A DNA stretch of 64,000 nucleotides from Gammaproteobacteria bacterium (GTDB lineage Bacteria; Pseudomonadota; Gammaproteobacteria; Xanthomonadales; SZUA-36). Both the position numbers and the translations under genes were made by a program. Below the pieces are notes generated by a model. That model made no database searches. It was given only the letters and a program-made list of their open reading frames with translations, and was not told the DNA's origin. The stretch spans positions 124,001-188,000 of the forward strand of contig JAUHYP010000001.1 of assembly GCA_030426265.1 (NCBI GenBank), written 5' to 3'. This document shows, one piece after another, positions 42,792 through 50,421 of this stretch (its first letter is position 1; each line of letters begins with the position of its first letter).

Positions 42792-44990
42792 ATGGCAACA
42801 CCCCTTCCCCGGAAAAGCAGCTGGCTCCAGGACCTGGTCTACGGCCTGTTCGAAGGCCTGGACAACTCGCTGTGGGGCTACGGCTTCGCCACCATTCTCT
42901 TCGCCGGCGCACTGACGCCCTTCCTGCCCCTGGGCGTGCTGATCCTGCTGGTGGGCACCGGTCTGATCGGCCTGTGGGTGTCCCTGACCTCGAGAGCGCC
43001 GGTGCACATCGCCGGCATCGACGAGCAGGCGGTGGTCATCCTGGCTTCCGCCGCGACGCTGCTGGCGGCGCACCTGGGGCCCGGCATCACCGGGCCGGCC
43101 GGGCTTTCGACCCTGCTCGCCCTGTTCGCGCTCACGTCCCTGCTGATCGTGGTGGCCTTCGTGTTCGTGGGGCAGCTGCGCCTGGCGCGCCTGCTCGAAC
43201 TGCTGCCGTTCCCGGTGATCTGCGGCTTCATGGCGGGTGTCGCCTGGCTGCTGCTCAATGCCGCGGTCTATGTCACCGTCGACCACTCCATTTCCATGTC
43301 CCTGCCGGCGCAGCTCACGAACGAAGGCAGCCTGTTCAAGCTGCTGGTGGCCCTGGGCCTGGGCGCCTTCATGATCGTGTTCATGGACTTCGTCAATCGC
43401 GCCTGGACCTTTCCGGCGGTGACGGTGCTGATCTTCGGGGGCTTCTATGCCCTGGTGAAGGCCCTGGACATTCCCGAGTCCGCGCTGCACGAGGGCGGCT
43501 GGCTGTTCCAGCTTCCGGCCGAGACTTCGGCGCTGGCCCTGCTCCGCCTGGCCGATCCGGCTGCCATCGACTGGGCCTTCCTGTACTCGGTGTTGCCGCA
43601 GGTGCTGACGGTGGTCTTCCTGGCCCTGCTCAACGTCTCGATGTCGCTGACCGCCATGAACACCAGCGGGAGCGGCGATCTCGACAGTTCGCGGGAAATC
43701 CGCAACCAGGGCGTGGGCAACCTGCTGTGCGTCGCCACGGCCTGTCCGCCCGGCTATACGGACGTGGCGTCGACGATGCTCTACCGCGAATTCGGCGCCA
43801 CGCGGCGGCTCATGCCGGCCACCGCGGCCATCGTCTGCCTGCTGGTGGCCTGGTCCGGCAGCTGGCTGGTGGCCTTCCTGCCCAAGGTGCTGGTTGGCGC
43901 GGTGATCTTCATGTTCGCTTACCGGATGCTGGTCGAGTGGCTGTTCGAGCGGGTGCGCGGCTTCCAGCCGGTGGACTTCCTGATCGTCTGCATCATCCTG
44001 GCCATGGTCATCTTCGTGGACTTCATGGTGGGCATCCTCACGGGCATCGTCCTCACCGTGATCCTCTTCGTGCTGCGCTACAGCATGATCAGCGCCATCC
44101 ATGGCCGCTATTCGCTGCGCGAGTACCGCAGCTCCGTCGAGCGGCCGCCCTCGATCAACACCATGCTCGACCGGCACGGCCTGGGCTCGCTGGTCTACAC
44201 CCTGCGCGGCTTCCTGTTCTTCGGTACGGCCAACGCGGTGCTCGAGCGCATCCGCGCGGACCTGGCCAGCACCGGCGACGAGCACCTGTCGGTGCTGCTG
44301 GACTTCAAGCGCGTGACCGGCATGGACATCTCGGCGCTGAACACCTTCCTGCAGGTCAAACGACACTGCGAGGCCCAGGGCGTGCGTCTGCTGTACTCGG
44401 ATGTGCCCATGGACATCCAGATGCAACTGCGCTCGCTGGGCGCGGTGAGCGAGGAGGAGGGCAGCCCGCTGTTCTTCGAGGAGCTGGATTTCGCCGTGGA
44501 GCACATGGAAGAGCACATCCTGGAGATGTACGCGCCCGAGGCCTCCGGCCGCAGCGTGCGGGAGCAGCTCGAGCAGATCTTCGATCGTGAGGACCGCATC
44601 GAACTCATCATGCACGCCCTGGAGCGGGTCGATTGTCCTGCGGGCGACGCCCTGTTCCTGCAGGGTGACCTCGACAACGGCTTCTACATCCTCGAGAGCG
44701 GCTCGCTGTCCGCCTATATCGACGCCCATGGCAACGCCAAGCACCGGGTGAAGAAGTTCGGTCCGGGTTCGTTGATCGGCGAACTGTCCATGTTCATGCC
44801 CAGCCGGCAACGCACCGCCAGCGTGTTCGCGGATGTCGACTCGGTGCTGTACTTCCTCTCCACCGAGGTGGTGCACAGCCCGGACCTGGCCGACTCGCGC
44901 CTGTCGGGCGCGGTGCACGAGCTCATCGCCCGGGCGCTGGGCACGCGCATCAACTACATGAACCAGCGCCTGATGCTGGAACTGGATTGA
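42792..44990 (+). CDS. SulP-family transporter with STAS and cyclic-nucleotide-binding domains
   Basis: A 732-residue fusion. The SulP membrane domain (about residues 10-430) has about 14 helices with QGVGNLLCVATACPPGYTD and the tail PPSINTMLDRHGLGSLVYTL; a STAS domain (about 455-560) follows with LSVLLDFKRVTGMDISALNT; then a cNMP-binding beta-roll (about 600-715) with GDALFLQGDLDNGFYILESG and FGPGSLIGELSMFMPSRQRTA, which includes the phosphate-binding cassette region. Usual SulP proteins stop after STAS. The anion (sulfate, bicarbonate or dicarboxylate) is not predictable. A nucleotide signal may gate it; the cyclase at 19.4 kb is a possible source. Confidence 0.9.
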   Translation: MATPLPRKSSWLQDLVYGLFEGLDNSLWGYGFATILFAGALTPFLPLGVLILLVGTGLIGLWVSLTSRAPVHIAGIDEQAVVILASAATLLAAHLGPGITGPAGLSTLLALFALTSLLIVVAFVFVGQLRLARLLELLPFPVICGFMAGVAWLLLNAAVYVTVDHSISMSLPAQLTNEGSLFKLLVALGLGAFMIVFMDFVNRAWTFPAVTVLIFGGFYALVKALDIPESALHEGGWLFQLPAETSALALLRLADPAAIDWAFLYSVLPQVLTVVFLALLNVSMSLTAMNTSGSGDLDSSREIRNQGVGNLLCVATACPPGYTDVASTMLYREFGATRRLMPATAAIVCLLVAWSGSWLVAFLPKVLVGAVIFMFAYRMLVEWLFERVRGFQPVDFLIVCIILAMVIFVDFMVGILTGIVLTVILFVLRYSMISAIHGRYSLREYRSSVERPPSINTMLDRHGLGSLVYTLRGFLFFGTANAVLERIRADLASTGDEHLSVLLDFKRVTGMDISALNTFLQVKRHCEAQGVRLLYSDVPMDIQMQLRSLGAVSEEEGSPLFFEELDFAVEHMEEHILEMYAPEASGRSVREQLEQIFDREDRIELIMHALERVDCPAGDALFLQGDLDNGFYILESGSLSAYIDAHGNAKHRVKKFGPGSLIGELSMFMPSRQRTASVFADVDSVLYFLSTEVVHSPDLADSRLSGAVHELIARALGTRINYMNQRLMLELD

Positions 44991-45000
44991 GCGCACTGCC

Positions 45001-45888
45001 TTGAAGGTCGATCCGGTCACGCACAAGCCCTGGGTGACGCCCGGTCGCGTGTTCACCGCCTTCAAGTACACGGTGTTCTTCCTGCTGACTTTCAACGTGT
45101 GGTTCTGGTACCGCGAGGACGCCGCCGCCGCCGCCCACCTGTTCCCCGGCGGCGTCGACTGGCACAACCTCAACCAGGCCTACTCGGCCACCGTCGACAC
45201 CGTTCCCTGGCTGATCCTGCTGTACCTGTTCGAGCTCGAGACCTCCGTGATCCATGACGACAAGCTGCGCGGCGGCCTCAAGTGGGTGCTGATGCTGGTG
45301 CGCACGGTCTGCTACCTGTTCATCATCTCGGCGTTCTGGGGCTACGTCGGCAACTGGTTCCAGATCACCAACCTGGCGCCCTTCGCGGCGGCGGACCCGT
45401 GTGCGCTGCTGGACTCCGGACTGAGCTGGATCCAGGACTACGATGACTACCCGCCCCTGGACGCCACCGCCTGCCTGGGCCTGGCCGGACACGAACTGGT
45501 GCAGGTGGCCGGCACCGACATCATCGGCACCACTGAGGCGGCGCGCGCGGCCGGACTCCTGGCCCTGACGGACGTGATCAACTCGCTGGCCTGGCTGCTG
45601 GTGGTGTTCATCCTGGAAGTGGAGGTGCTGCTGCAGCTGTGGAACAAGCTCGGTCAGCGCCTGGTTCGCGTGTTCCAGGTCAGCAAGGTGGTGGTCTACG
45701 GGACGCTGTTCGGCGCCGCCGTGTACTGGTGGATGGCGGGCGACTTCCTGGACTTCTGGGACGCCTTCCTCTGGCTGATCGCCTTCGTGTTCATCGAGAT
45801 GAACATCTTCAAGTGGCAGGCCGAGGTGCAGGAGGAAGAGGCGCATGGCCACGGGGTGGATGACCTGGCGGCGCTGGATGGGTCCTGA
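45001..45888 (+). CDS. Uncharacterised membrane protein with FELET motif (paralogue B)
   Basis: A 295-residue paralogue of the protein at 40920-41777: same helix plan, FELETSVIHDDK in helix 2, VRTVCYLFIISAF in helix 3, cysteines in the variable loop (DPCALLD, TACLGL), and C-terminal FIEMNIFKWQAEV aligned with AIEHNLSEWREDI of A. It starts at TTG, like its paralogue, 10 bases after the SulP stop, so it is probably cotranscribed with the transporter. No known family was recognised. Possible roles as an accessory or sensor subunit of a transporter are speculative. Confidence 0.75.
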   Translation: MKVDPVTHKPWVTPGRVFTAFKYTVFFLLTFNVWFWYREDAAAAAHLFPGGVDWHNLNQAYSATVDTVPWLILLYLFELETSVIHDDKLRGGLKWVLMLVRTVCYLFIISAFWGYVGNWFQITNLAPFAAADPCALLDSGLSWIQDYDDYPPLDATACLGLAGHELVQVAGTDIIGTTEAARAAGLLALTDVINSLAWLLVVFILEVEVLLQLWNKLGQRLVRVFQVSKVVVYGTLFGAAVYWWMAGDFLDFWDAFLWLIAFVFIEMNIFKWQAEVQEEEAHGHGVDDLAALDGS

Positions 45889-45966
45889 GCGGCCTCGGGC
45901 TTTTGCACTGTTTTCTTACAGGGCATTCAGAAAACGTGTTGATGCAGCTTGCGGTAGACTCAAAGC

Positions 45967-46203
45967 ATGAGCAGCCTGAGTGAAATCGAGCGAGAACTGT
46001 TGTCACTCTCGCCTGCGGAGCGCGAACACCTTGCGCTTTCCGCCTGGGAAAGTCTTGGTGACGGTTCCGACCCTGCTTCAGTGACCGACCTGGATCCAGA
46101 GGGCATTGATATCGCCCTGCGTCGAGCCCGTGAGATTTCGGAAGGATCGGTTGCGGCCATCAGCCATGAGCAGTTCCTCCGGGAAATCGACGGAACTGAA
46201 TGA
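45967..46203 (+). CDS. Antitoxin, addiction-module protein family
   Basis: A 78-residue acidic protein of the addiction-module family: SEIERELLSLSPAEREHLAL at the N terminus, then a linker and DIALRRAREISEGSVAAISHEQF at the C terminus. Small proteins of this family accompany RelE/ParE toxins. Its stop overlaps the toxin start by 4 bases (ATGA). It sits at the edge of a lower-G+C islet, suggesting recent acquisition. Confidence 0.82.
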   Translation: MSSLSEIERELLSLSPAEREHLALSAWESLGDGSDPASVTDLDPEGIDIALRRAREISEGSVAAISHEQFLREIDGTE

Positions 46204-46490
46204 AACTCGAGTTTCACCCTCTCTCAGTCGTCGATTTTCGCCAAGCCTCAAAACACTACAGAGCCATAGACCCGGGCCTTCAGATGCAATTCAGGGCGGA
46301 GGTTCTGTCTGCCGTCGACCGTATTCTTGCAAATGCTTGGTTGTACGCTGATGTGGATGGAATTCGCAGAGCATTGCTCAAACGCTTTCCGTACTCGGTC
46401 GGCTACCAACTTGTGAACAACGACACAGTTCGAATCCTGATGATTCGACATCACAGTCGTCGGCCAGATTTCGGCCGGAATAGAAGTTGA
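46200..46490 (+). CDS. RelE/ParE-family toxin
   Basis: A 96-residue protein of the ParE/RelE toxin fold: FHPLSVVDFRQASKHYRAID (helix hairpin), VLSAVDRILANAW, and the C-terminal strands RRALLKRFPYSVGYQLVNND and VRILMIRHHSRRPDFG. The conserved Arg and the RRP end fit ParE-like gyrase poisons or RelE mRNA interferases; target unknown. Overlaps the antitoxin by 4 bases. Base composition is lower in G+C than the flanking core genes. Confidence 0.85.
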   Translation: MKLEFHPLSVVDFRQASKHYRAIDPGLQMQFRAEVLSAVDRILANAWLYADVDGIRRALLKRFPYSVGYQLVNNDTVRILMIRHHSRRPDFGRNRS

Positions 46491-46651
46491 TTGCCCACAG
46501 CAATTTTTTCTTGGGTGGAATATTTATTTGAAGAGTTTCTGCGAAGGCCGCTTGACCCAGTGGGCATCCTGAGAGGCTTCCGCTTTCGGCCAGAAGCGGA
46601 CTTTTGACGATTGAATTCAATTGCAACGTTAAGGGCGTCGCTCTTGATCGT
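46491..46651. other. Gene-free stretch within lower-G+C islet
   Basis: No convincing coding potential: the antisense open frame here is short and lacks a ribosome site. It contains a short palindrome TCCGCTT (46579-46585) with AAGCGGA (46594-46600) and a T-rich run after the toxin gene (around 46500-46512). Confidence 0.5.
46579..46600. repeat. Intergenic palindrome, TCCGCTT..AAGCGGA type
   Basis: TCCGCTT (46579-46585) and AAGCGGA (46594-46600) form a 7-base stem around TCGGCCAG. A degenerate copy in the other orientation begins with TCCGCTTCTGGCCGAAA at 47440. Such GCTTCTGGCC palindromes recur between genes in many proteobacteria (recalled, not tested). The two copies bracket the orphan genes at 46652-47330. 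Confidence 0.55.
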
Positions 46652-46954
46652 TCAAGCAAAGACAATCGCAGCAAGTATCGCTCCTATCGACCCTGTTTGA
46701 ATAAGGGCCAACCCTCGACACAATCTGAAACCTCGCACAGTCCGTTCAGATAGCGAGTACCGCTTGTAGGCACCAAGCACCACAAACAGCGAGAGGTCAC
46801 CCCAACTCCAACTCCACAAAGGAGCTGTGGAGCCACCCAGTTGGCGATAAAGCCCTTCGTTCTCTTCCTTCAGGTACGCCATGGGCTCTTGAACAAATCC
46901 CGCAAACAAAAGACTTGCCACTGCGAAAGTGGCGAATGAGATACCTAGAAACAT
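46652..46954 (-). CDS. Hypothetical small membrane protein
   Basis: A 100-residue protein not recognised. It has three hydrophobic stretches: GISFATFAVASLLFAGFV at the N terminus, a middle SWSWGDLSLFVVLGAY, and a C-terminal IQTGSIGAILAAIVFA. The clean membrane pattern favours a real gene, but there is no clear ribosome site and the region is compositionally unlike the core genome. Could be a decayed or chance frame. Confidence 0.4.
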   Translation of the reverse strand: MFLGISFATFAVASLLFAGFVQEPMAYLKEENEGLYRQLGGSTAPLWSWSWGDLSLFVVLGAYKRYSLSERTVRGFRLCRGLALIQTGSIGAILAAIVFA

Positions 46955-47051
46955 TGTTGGTCTAGCGTCTGCACTATGTGACCGAGGCGGCCCTCATCGA
47001 GCAGTTCAATGCTGCGACTTGAATGATTTGTCAGGTGTTGTATGCGCGACG

Positions 47052-47330
47052 CTACATTTCAATCGCGGCGTCGACACACTGCCGAAATTGCTTGGTCTCC
47101 TCAGAATCCTCTTGAAGTGTGGAATCAGGGTCGTCATTTCGATAGCTCAAGTGGAAACGGTAACTGGTCGGTTCACGACGGTCCCATGAACCTTCGAGCA
47201 CTATGGAGAATTGAGCATCGTTCGGAAGATACTTCCCACAAGCTCCAAGCTTCGGGCGCTCGGGAGTGCCTGCTCCAAGAATAAAAAATGCCGCGACAGC
47301 GAGGGTGAAAAGCAACGTCCATTTCTGCAT
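47052..47330 (-). CDS. Hypothetical secreted small protein
   Basis: A 92-residue protein with a signal peptide (QKWTLLFTLAVAAFFILGAG) and a short hydrophilic mature part with two cysteines (LGACGKYL, RQCVDA). A GGAG ribosome site lies about 8 bases before the ATG at 47330, so this start is better than earlier in-frame starts at 47336 and 47363. No family recognised. It lies in the lower-G+C islet. Confidence 0.55.
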   Translation of the reverse strand: MQKWTLLFTLAVAAFFILGAGTPERPKLGACGKYLPNDAQFSIVLEGSWDRREPTSYRFHLSYRNDDPDSTLQEDSEETKQFRQCVDAAIEM

Positions 47331-47495
47331 CTTCATCTCTCCTGGATTTGTATCAACGCACAACCAATTAGGGGAAGGGGCCGTGTATTGGCCCCAGTCG
47401 AGCCAAGCGTATCGCCATCACTATCGGCAGGGCAAAGTGTCCGCTTCTGGCCGAAATCCGGCACTCGGGAGAGCCCAGTCGCTAACCCGATTGGC

Positions 47496-48209
47496 TCAAT
47501 CCTGTTCCCACTGAATTCCGGACTTCACCGAGTAAGTACCATCGGGTTCTTCGCTGCCGGCCAGGTACAAAAGCACGACACCGTCACCCCCTCTGCAGCG
47601 ACTCCAGGTGCTGAGCGGTTCGAGATAGCGACTCTCGAGTTCGCCTTGCCTGGCTGCCCAGCTTGATTCATCAGCGGCCAGTTTCGTGACGCCGTCGAAG
47701 GCGTTCAGCGTAATGTCCGGGTCGGATCGCAGCGCCTGTTGGCCGAGGTCGATCATGGAGTTGTCCAGTTCAATCCTGCCTGGACAGTGAGCCAATGGGT
47801 CGAGGTCCTGCGCGGGCTCGACTGCCTTCAGGTTCAGCCTTAGCGCCTGCAGTTGGCCATCCGCCTGCCCGCTGTCGGCCCGGACGTCGACGGCTCCCGG
47901 CCCGGACAGGTAGACCGTGGGCAACGCGCTGCTTTCGTACTGGCCGTTGGTGTGAACATCGACACGGCTCGTGACCTCGACCAGGTCCCGGTCGCCCTTG
48001 TGGACGGTTCTGATGGTGAGGTGAATCTCATGGCCGGACGGAGTGCGAACCGACAGGGGTGAATCGTCATCGACCTTGACCGTCAGCGGTCCTTCCGAAG
48101 TGGCGGTCGTTATGAGCTGGAGTTCGAACGTGAAGCGTTGGCGGGATTCGGCGAAACCCGTCTGGATTGCGAGTGAGGCGAACAGCAGCAGGGAGAATGT
48201 CCTTTTCAT
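47496..48209 (-). CDS. Hypothetical secreted protein
   Basis: A 237-residue protein with a signal peptide (MKRTFSLLLFASLAIQTGFAE) and a beta-rich mature part (FTFELQLITTATSEGPLTVK, LVEVTSRVDVHT, VYLSGPGAVDVRAD), plus two late cysteines (AHCPGRI, SRCRGGD). The ATG at 48209 has GGAG 7 bases upstream; an earlier in-frame start at 48287 would add a non-secretory extension. No family recognised. Confidence 0.65.
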   Translation of the reverse strand: MKRTFSLLLFASLAIQTGFAESRQRFTFELQLITTATSEGPLTVKVDDDSPLSVRTPSGHEIHLTIRTVHKGDRDLVEVTSRVDVHTNGQYESSALPTVYLSGPGAVDVRADSGQADGQLQALRLNLKAVEPAQDLDPLAHCPGRIELDNSMIDLGQQALRSDPDITLNAFDGVTKLAADESSWAARQGELESRYLEPLSTWSRCRGGDGVVLLYLAGSEEPDGTYSVKSGIQWEQD

Positions 48210-48265
48210 GCAGTCTCCTGTCTTCGCATCCATCAAGAATACGGCGGTAACTCGATAAGTCGACC

Positions 48266-49063
48266 TCAGTCCCGATCCGCCGTCCACAGCGGGACGATCA
48301 GCTGGCGCAGCGGGGTGGTCAGCTTGAAGGGGGCGGCAAGCACGCTGCCTGCTTCCTCGACCTCGTCCTTGCCGGCCAGGTCGGTCACCACGCCGCCAGC
48401 CTCGCGCACCAGCAGGGCGCCGGCGGCCACGTCCCAGGGCTTCACGCCGATCTCGAAATAGCCGTCCAGGCGGCCGCAGGCCGTGTAGGCCAGGTCCAGC
48501 GCGGCGGCGCCGGTGCGGCGGATGTCCTCGACCTTGCGGAACACGGCGCTGAAGATCTTGGTGTAGCGCGGCATGGCTCCGCGCTCGCGGAAGGGGAAGG
48601 CCGTGGCCAGGATCGCGCTGTCCAGGGTCTTGCGCTCGGACACGCGGATGCGCTGGCTGTTGAGGAAGGCGCCCTTGCCGCGGCTGGCCGTGAACAGCTC
48701 GTCGCGCAGCGGGTCGTAGACCACGCCGTGCTCCACGCGGCCGTTCACCTTCTGGGCGATGGACACGCAGAAATGCGGGAAGCCGTGAAGGAAATTGCTG
48801 GTGCCGTCCAGCGGGTCGATGATCCAGACGGTGTCGCCCTCGCCCTGCGCGCCACCCTCTTCGGCGAGGAAGGCGTGGTCGGGATGGTAGCGTTTGATTG
48901 CCTGTACAATGGCCGCCTCGCAGGCCTTGTCCACTTCGCTGACGTAGTCATGACGGGCCTTGGCCGCCACTGGCACCGAGTCCAGGTTGCGCAGGCGCCG
49001 GCGCATGATTTCACCGGCGGCGTGTGCGGCCTCGGTGGCAATGTTGATCGCTGGATGGGGCAT
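48266..49063 (-). CDS. suhB: Inositol-1-monophosphatase SuhB
   Basis: A 265-residue enzyme of the inositol monophosphatase family with the metal motifs FLAEEGG, WIIDPLDGTSNFLHGFP and the C-terminal KPWDVAAGALLVREAGGVV. In gammaproteobacteria SuhB also joins the rRNA antitermination complex. It is divergent from trmJ, as in E. coli, but here the two ATGs interlock in one CATG (49061-49064). Confidence 0.94.
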   Translation of the reverse strand: MPHPAINIATEAAHAAGEIMRRRLRNLDSVPVAAKARHDYVSEVDKACEAAIVQAIKRYHPDHAFLAEEGGAQGEGDTVWIIDPLDGTSNFLHGFPHFCVSIAQKVNGRVEHGVVYDPLRDELFTASRGKGAFLNSQRIRVSERKTLDSAILATAFPFRERGAMPRYTKIFSAVFRKVEDIRRTGAAALDLAYTACGRLDGYFEIGVKPWDVAAGALLVREAGGVVTDLAGKDEVEEAGSVLAAPFKLTTPLRQLIVPLWTADRD

Positions 49064-49907
49064 GGGTCCGGAACAGGCAGTGACGCAGGAAGGCGCGGAG
49101 AGCGCGAAGGATACCAGAAGCCCGGAGCCCGGGGCAGGGCGGCTGGACCGCTTCCGCATCGTGCTCATCGACACCACGCACCCCGGCAACATCGGTTCGG
49201 CTGCCCGGGCGATGAAGGTCATGGGCCTCAGCCGCCTGCACCTGGTCAACCCGAAGACCTGGCCCTCGGCCGAGGCCACGGCCCTGGCCTCCGGCGCCGC
49301 CGACCTCTGCCATGCCGCCACCGTTCACACCTCACTCGAATCCGCGCTGGCCGGCTGCCGCCTGGTGTACGGCACCAGCGCGCGCCTGCGCAGCCTGTCC
49401 ATGCCGCAGATGGATGTACGGGCCGCCGCGGCCCACGGCCTGGCCGAGGTGGCGGAAGCGGAGGGCGACGTGGCCATACTCTTCGGCCGCGAGGCCCACG
49501 GGTTGACCAATGCCGAGATGCAGGCCTGCCACTACCTCGTCCACATCGAGACCAACCCCGAGTTCGGTTCCCTGAACCTGGCCCAGGCGGTACAGGTGGT
49601 GTCCTATGAATTGCGCATGGCGGCCCTGGGCGGTGGCGAAGCGCCGCGCGCGGCCACCGACTGGGAACCCGTGGACGCCGAGCAGATGGAGCGTTTCTAC
49701 GCCCACCTGGAGCAGGCCCTGCTGGACATCCGTTTTCTCAACCCCGATCACCCCAAGCGCCTGATGATGCGCCTGCGGCGGCTGTTCAACCGCGCCCGTC
49801 CCGACCAGAACGAGATGAACATCCTTCGCGGCATCCTCGTGGCGGCCCAGCGGGGCTGGCTGGACGACCCACGCAGCGGCCCGGATCCGGTCGAAAACGA
49901 CGACTGA
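49062..49907 (+). CDS. trmJ: tRNA (cytidine/uridine-2'-O-)-methyltransferase TrmJ
   Basis: A 281-residue SPOUT methyltransferase that 2'-O-methylates position 32 of tRNA. Motifs: VLIDTTHPGNIGSAARAMK (about residues 34-52), ILFGREAHGLTN, and the knot region GSLNLAQAVQVVSYELR. The C-terminal extension is usual for TrmJ. The ATG at 49062 shares two bases with the suhB start on the other strand; a GTG at 49080 is an alternative. Nothing coding follows for 500 bases. Confidence 0.92.
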   Translation: MGPEQAVTQEGAESAKDTRSPEPGAGRLDRFRIVLIDTTHPGNIGSAARAMKVMGLSRLHLVNPKTWPSAEATALASGAADLCHAATVHTSLESALAGCRLVYGTSARLRSLSMPQMDVRAAAAHGLAEVAEAEGDVAILFGREAHGLTNAEMQACHYLVHIETNPEFGSLNLAQAVQVVSYELRMAALGGGEAPRAATDWEPVDAEQMERFYAHLEQALLDIRFLNPDHPKRLMMRLRRLFNRARPDQNEMNILRGILVAAQRGWLDDPRSGPDPVENDD

Positions 49908-49984
49908 AACCGACCCGGGGCCCCCGTGGCGCCGCCATTGTTGCCCCCCGGATACGCTTGATTTTTGGGGCCCATCTGCTAACG

Positions 49985-50317
49985 TTTGGGGCAGGGAGAT
50001 GCAAAGGATGGCCCCGTGGCTTCCCCGCCTCGGGAACGAACCAAGGACTGGTCGTTTTCACTTCCTCTCCTACCTGCGGCGAAGGGCTCCTGCCCTGTGC
50101 CGTGGTTCGTTCATCCTTTGCAGCCAGCCTTGTAAAACCACGTTATCCCCTACGTGGGCCCTCAAGCTGCTCCCTGTGCCGGGACCGGTGGACCTTGGCA
50201 TCGCCGCCTGCGGTGGTGTCATTGCGATCCTGGCGACGAATGCTGGACGGCGGGTACTCTCCCTTCCTGTCGACCAGCCTCGGGAAGCGGGCCGGCTCGG
50301 AGCCGGCCCGCTTTTTT
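49985..50317 (+). ncRNA. Candidate structured non-coding RNA ending in an intrinsic terminator
   Basis: The 500-base gap between trmJ and ccmI holds nested exact pairings: TGCAAAGGATG (50000-50010) with CATCCTTTGCA (50112-50122); AACGAACCA (50035-50043) with TGGTTCGTT (50103-50111); CGGC/AGGGC with GCCCT/GCCG (50077-50102); and CCACGT (50138-50143) with ACGTGG (50152-50157). The first two stems abut on the 3' side with a 24-base insert on the 5' side, as in a three-way junction. A TTGATT (49959-49964) and TGCTAACGT (49977-49985) could be a promoter. No match to 6S, RNase P, tmRNA or SRP RNA was recognised. It could also be the 3' UTR of trmJ. Confidence 0.45.
50285..50317 (+). terminator. Rho-independent terminator
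   Basis: A G+C stem GCGGGCCGGC/GCCGGCCCGC (50287-50296 with 50302-50311) followed by six T residues (50312-50317). It ends transcripts from trmJ or from the candidate RNA, ahead of the convergent ccmI gene. Confidence 0.9.
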
Positions 50318-50421
50318 CATGTCGCGGAAACCGTTCGGCGCGATACCCCTGCCCATCCTGGACGCGTCCGGCGTCACGCTGGATTCACCCGATCAAGAAA
50401 CCGAGCGAGCGCTCCGGGCGG

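Noticed and set aside
42684-45173. Long antisense open frame of 829 codons opposite the SulP gene
   Set aside because: It mirrors a clear SulP-STAS-cNMP gene, is extremely rich in Gln/His/Arg/Gly as expected for the reverse frame of G+C-rich coding DNA, and has no domain.
49985-50317. 6S RNA, RNase P RNA, tmRNA or SRP RNA
   Set aside because: Conserved core sequences of these RNAs that I know were not found on either strand, and the fold differs from the single long hairpin of 6S RNA.
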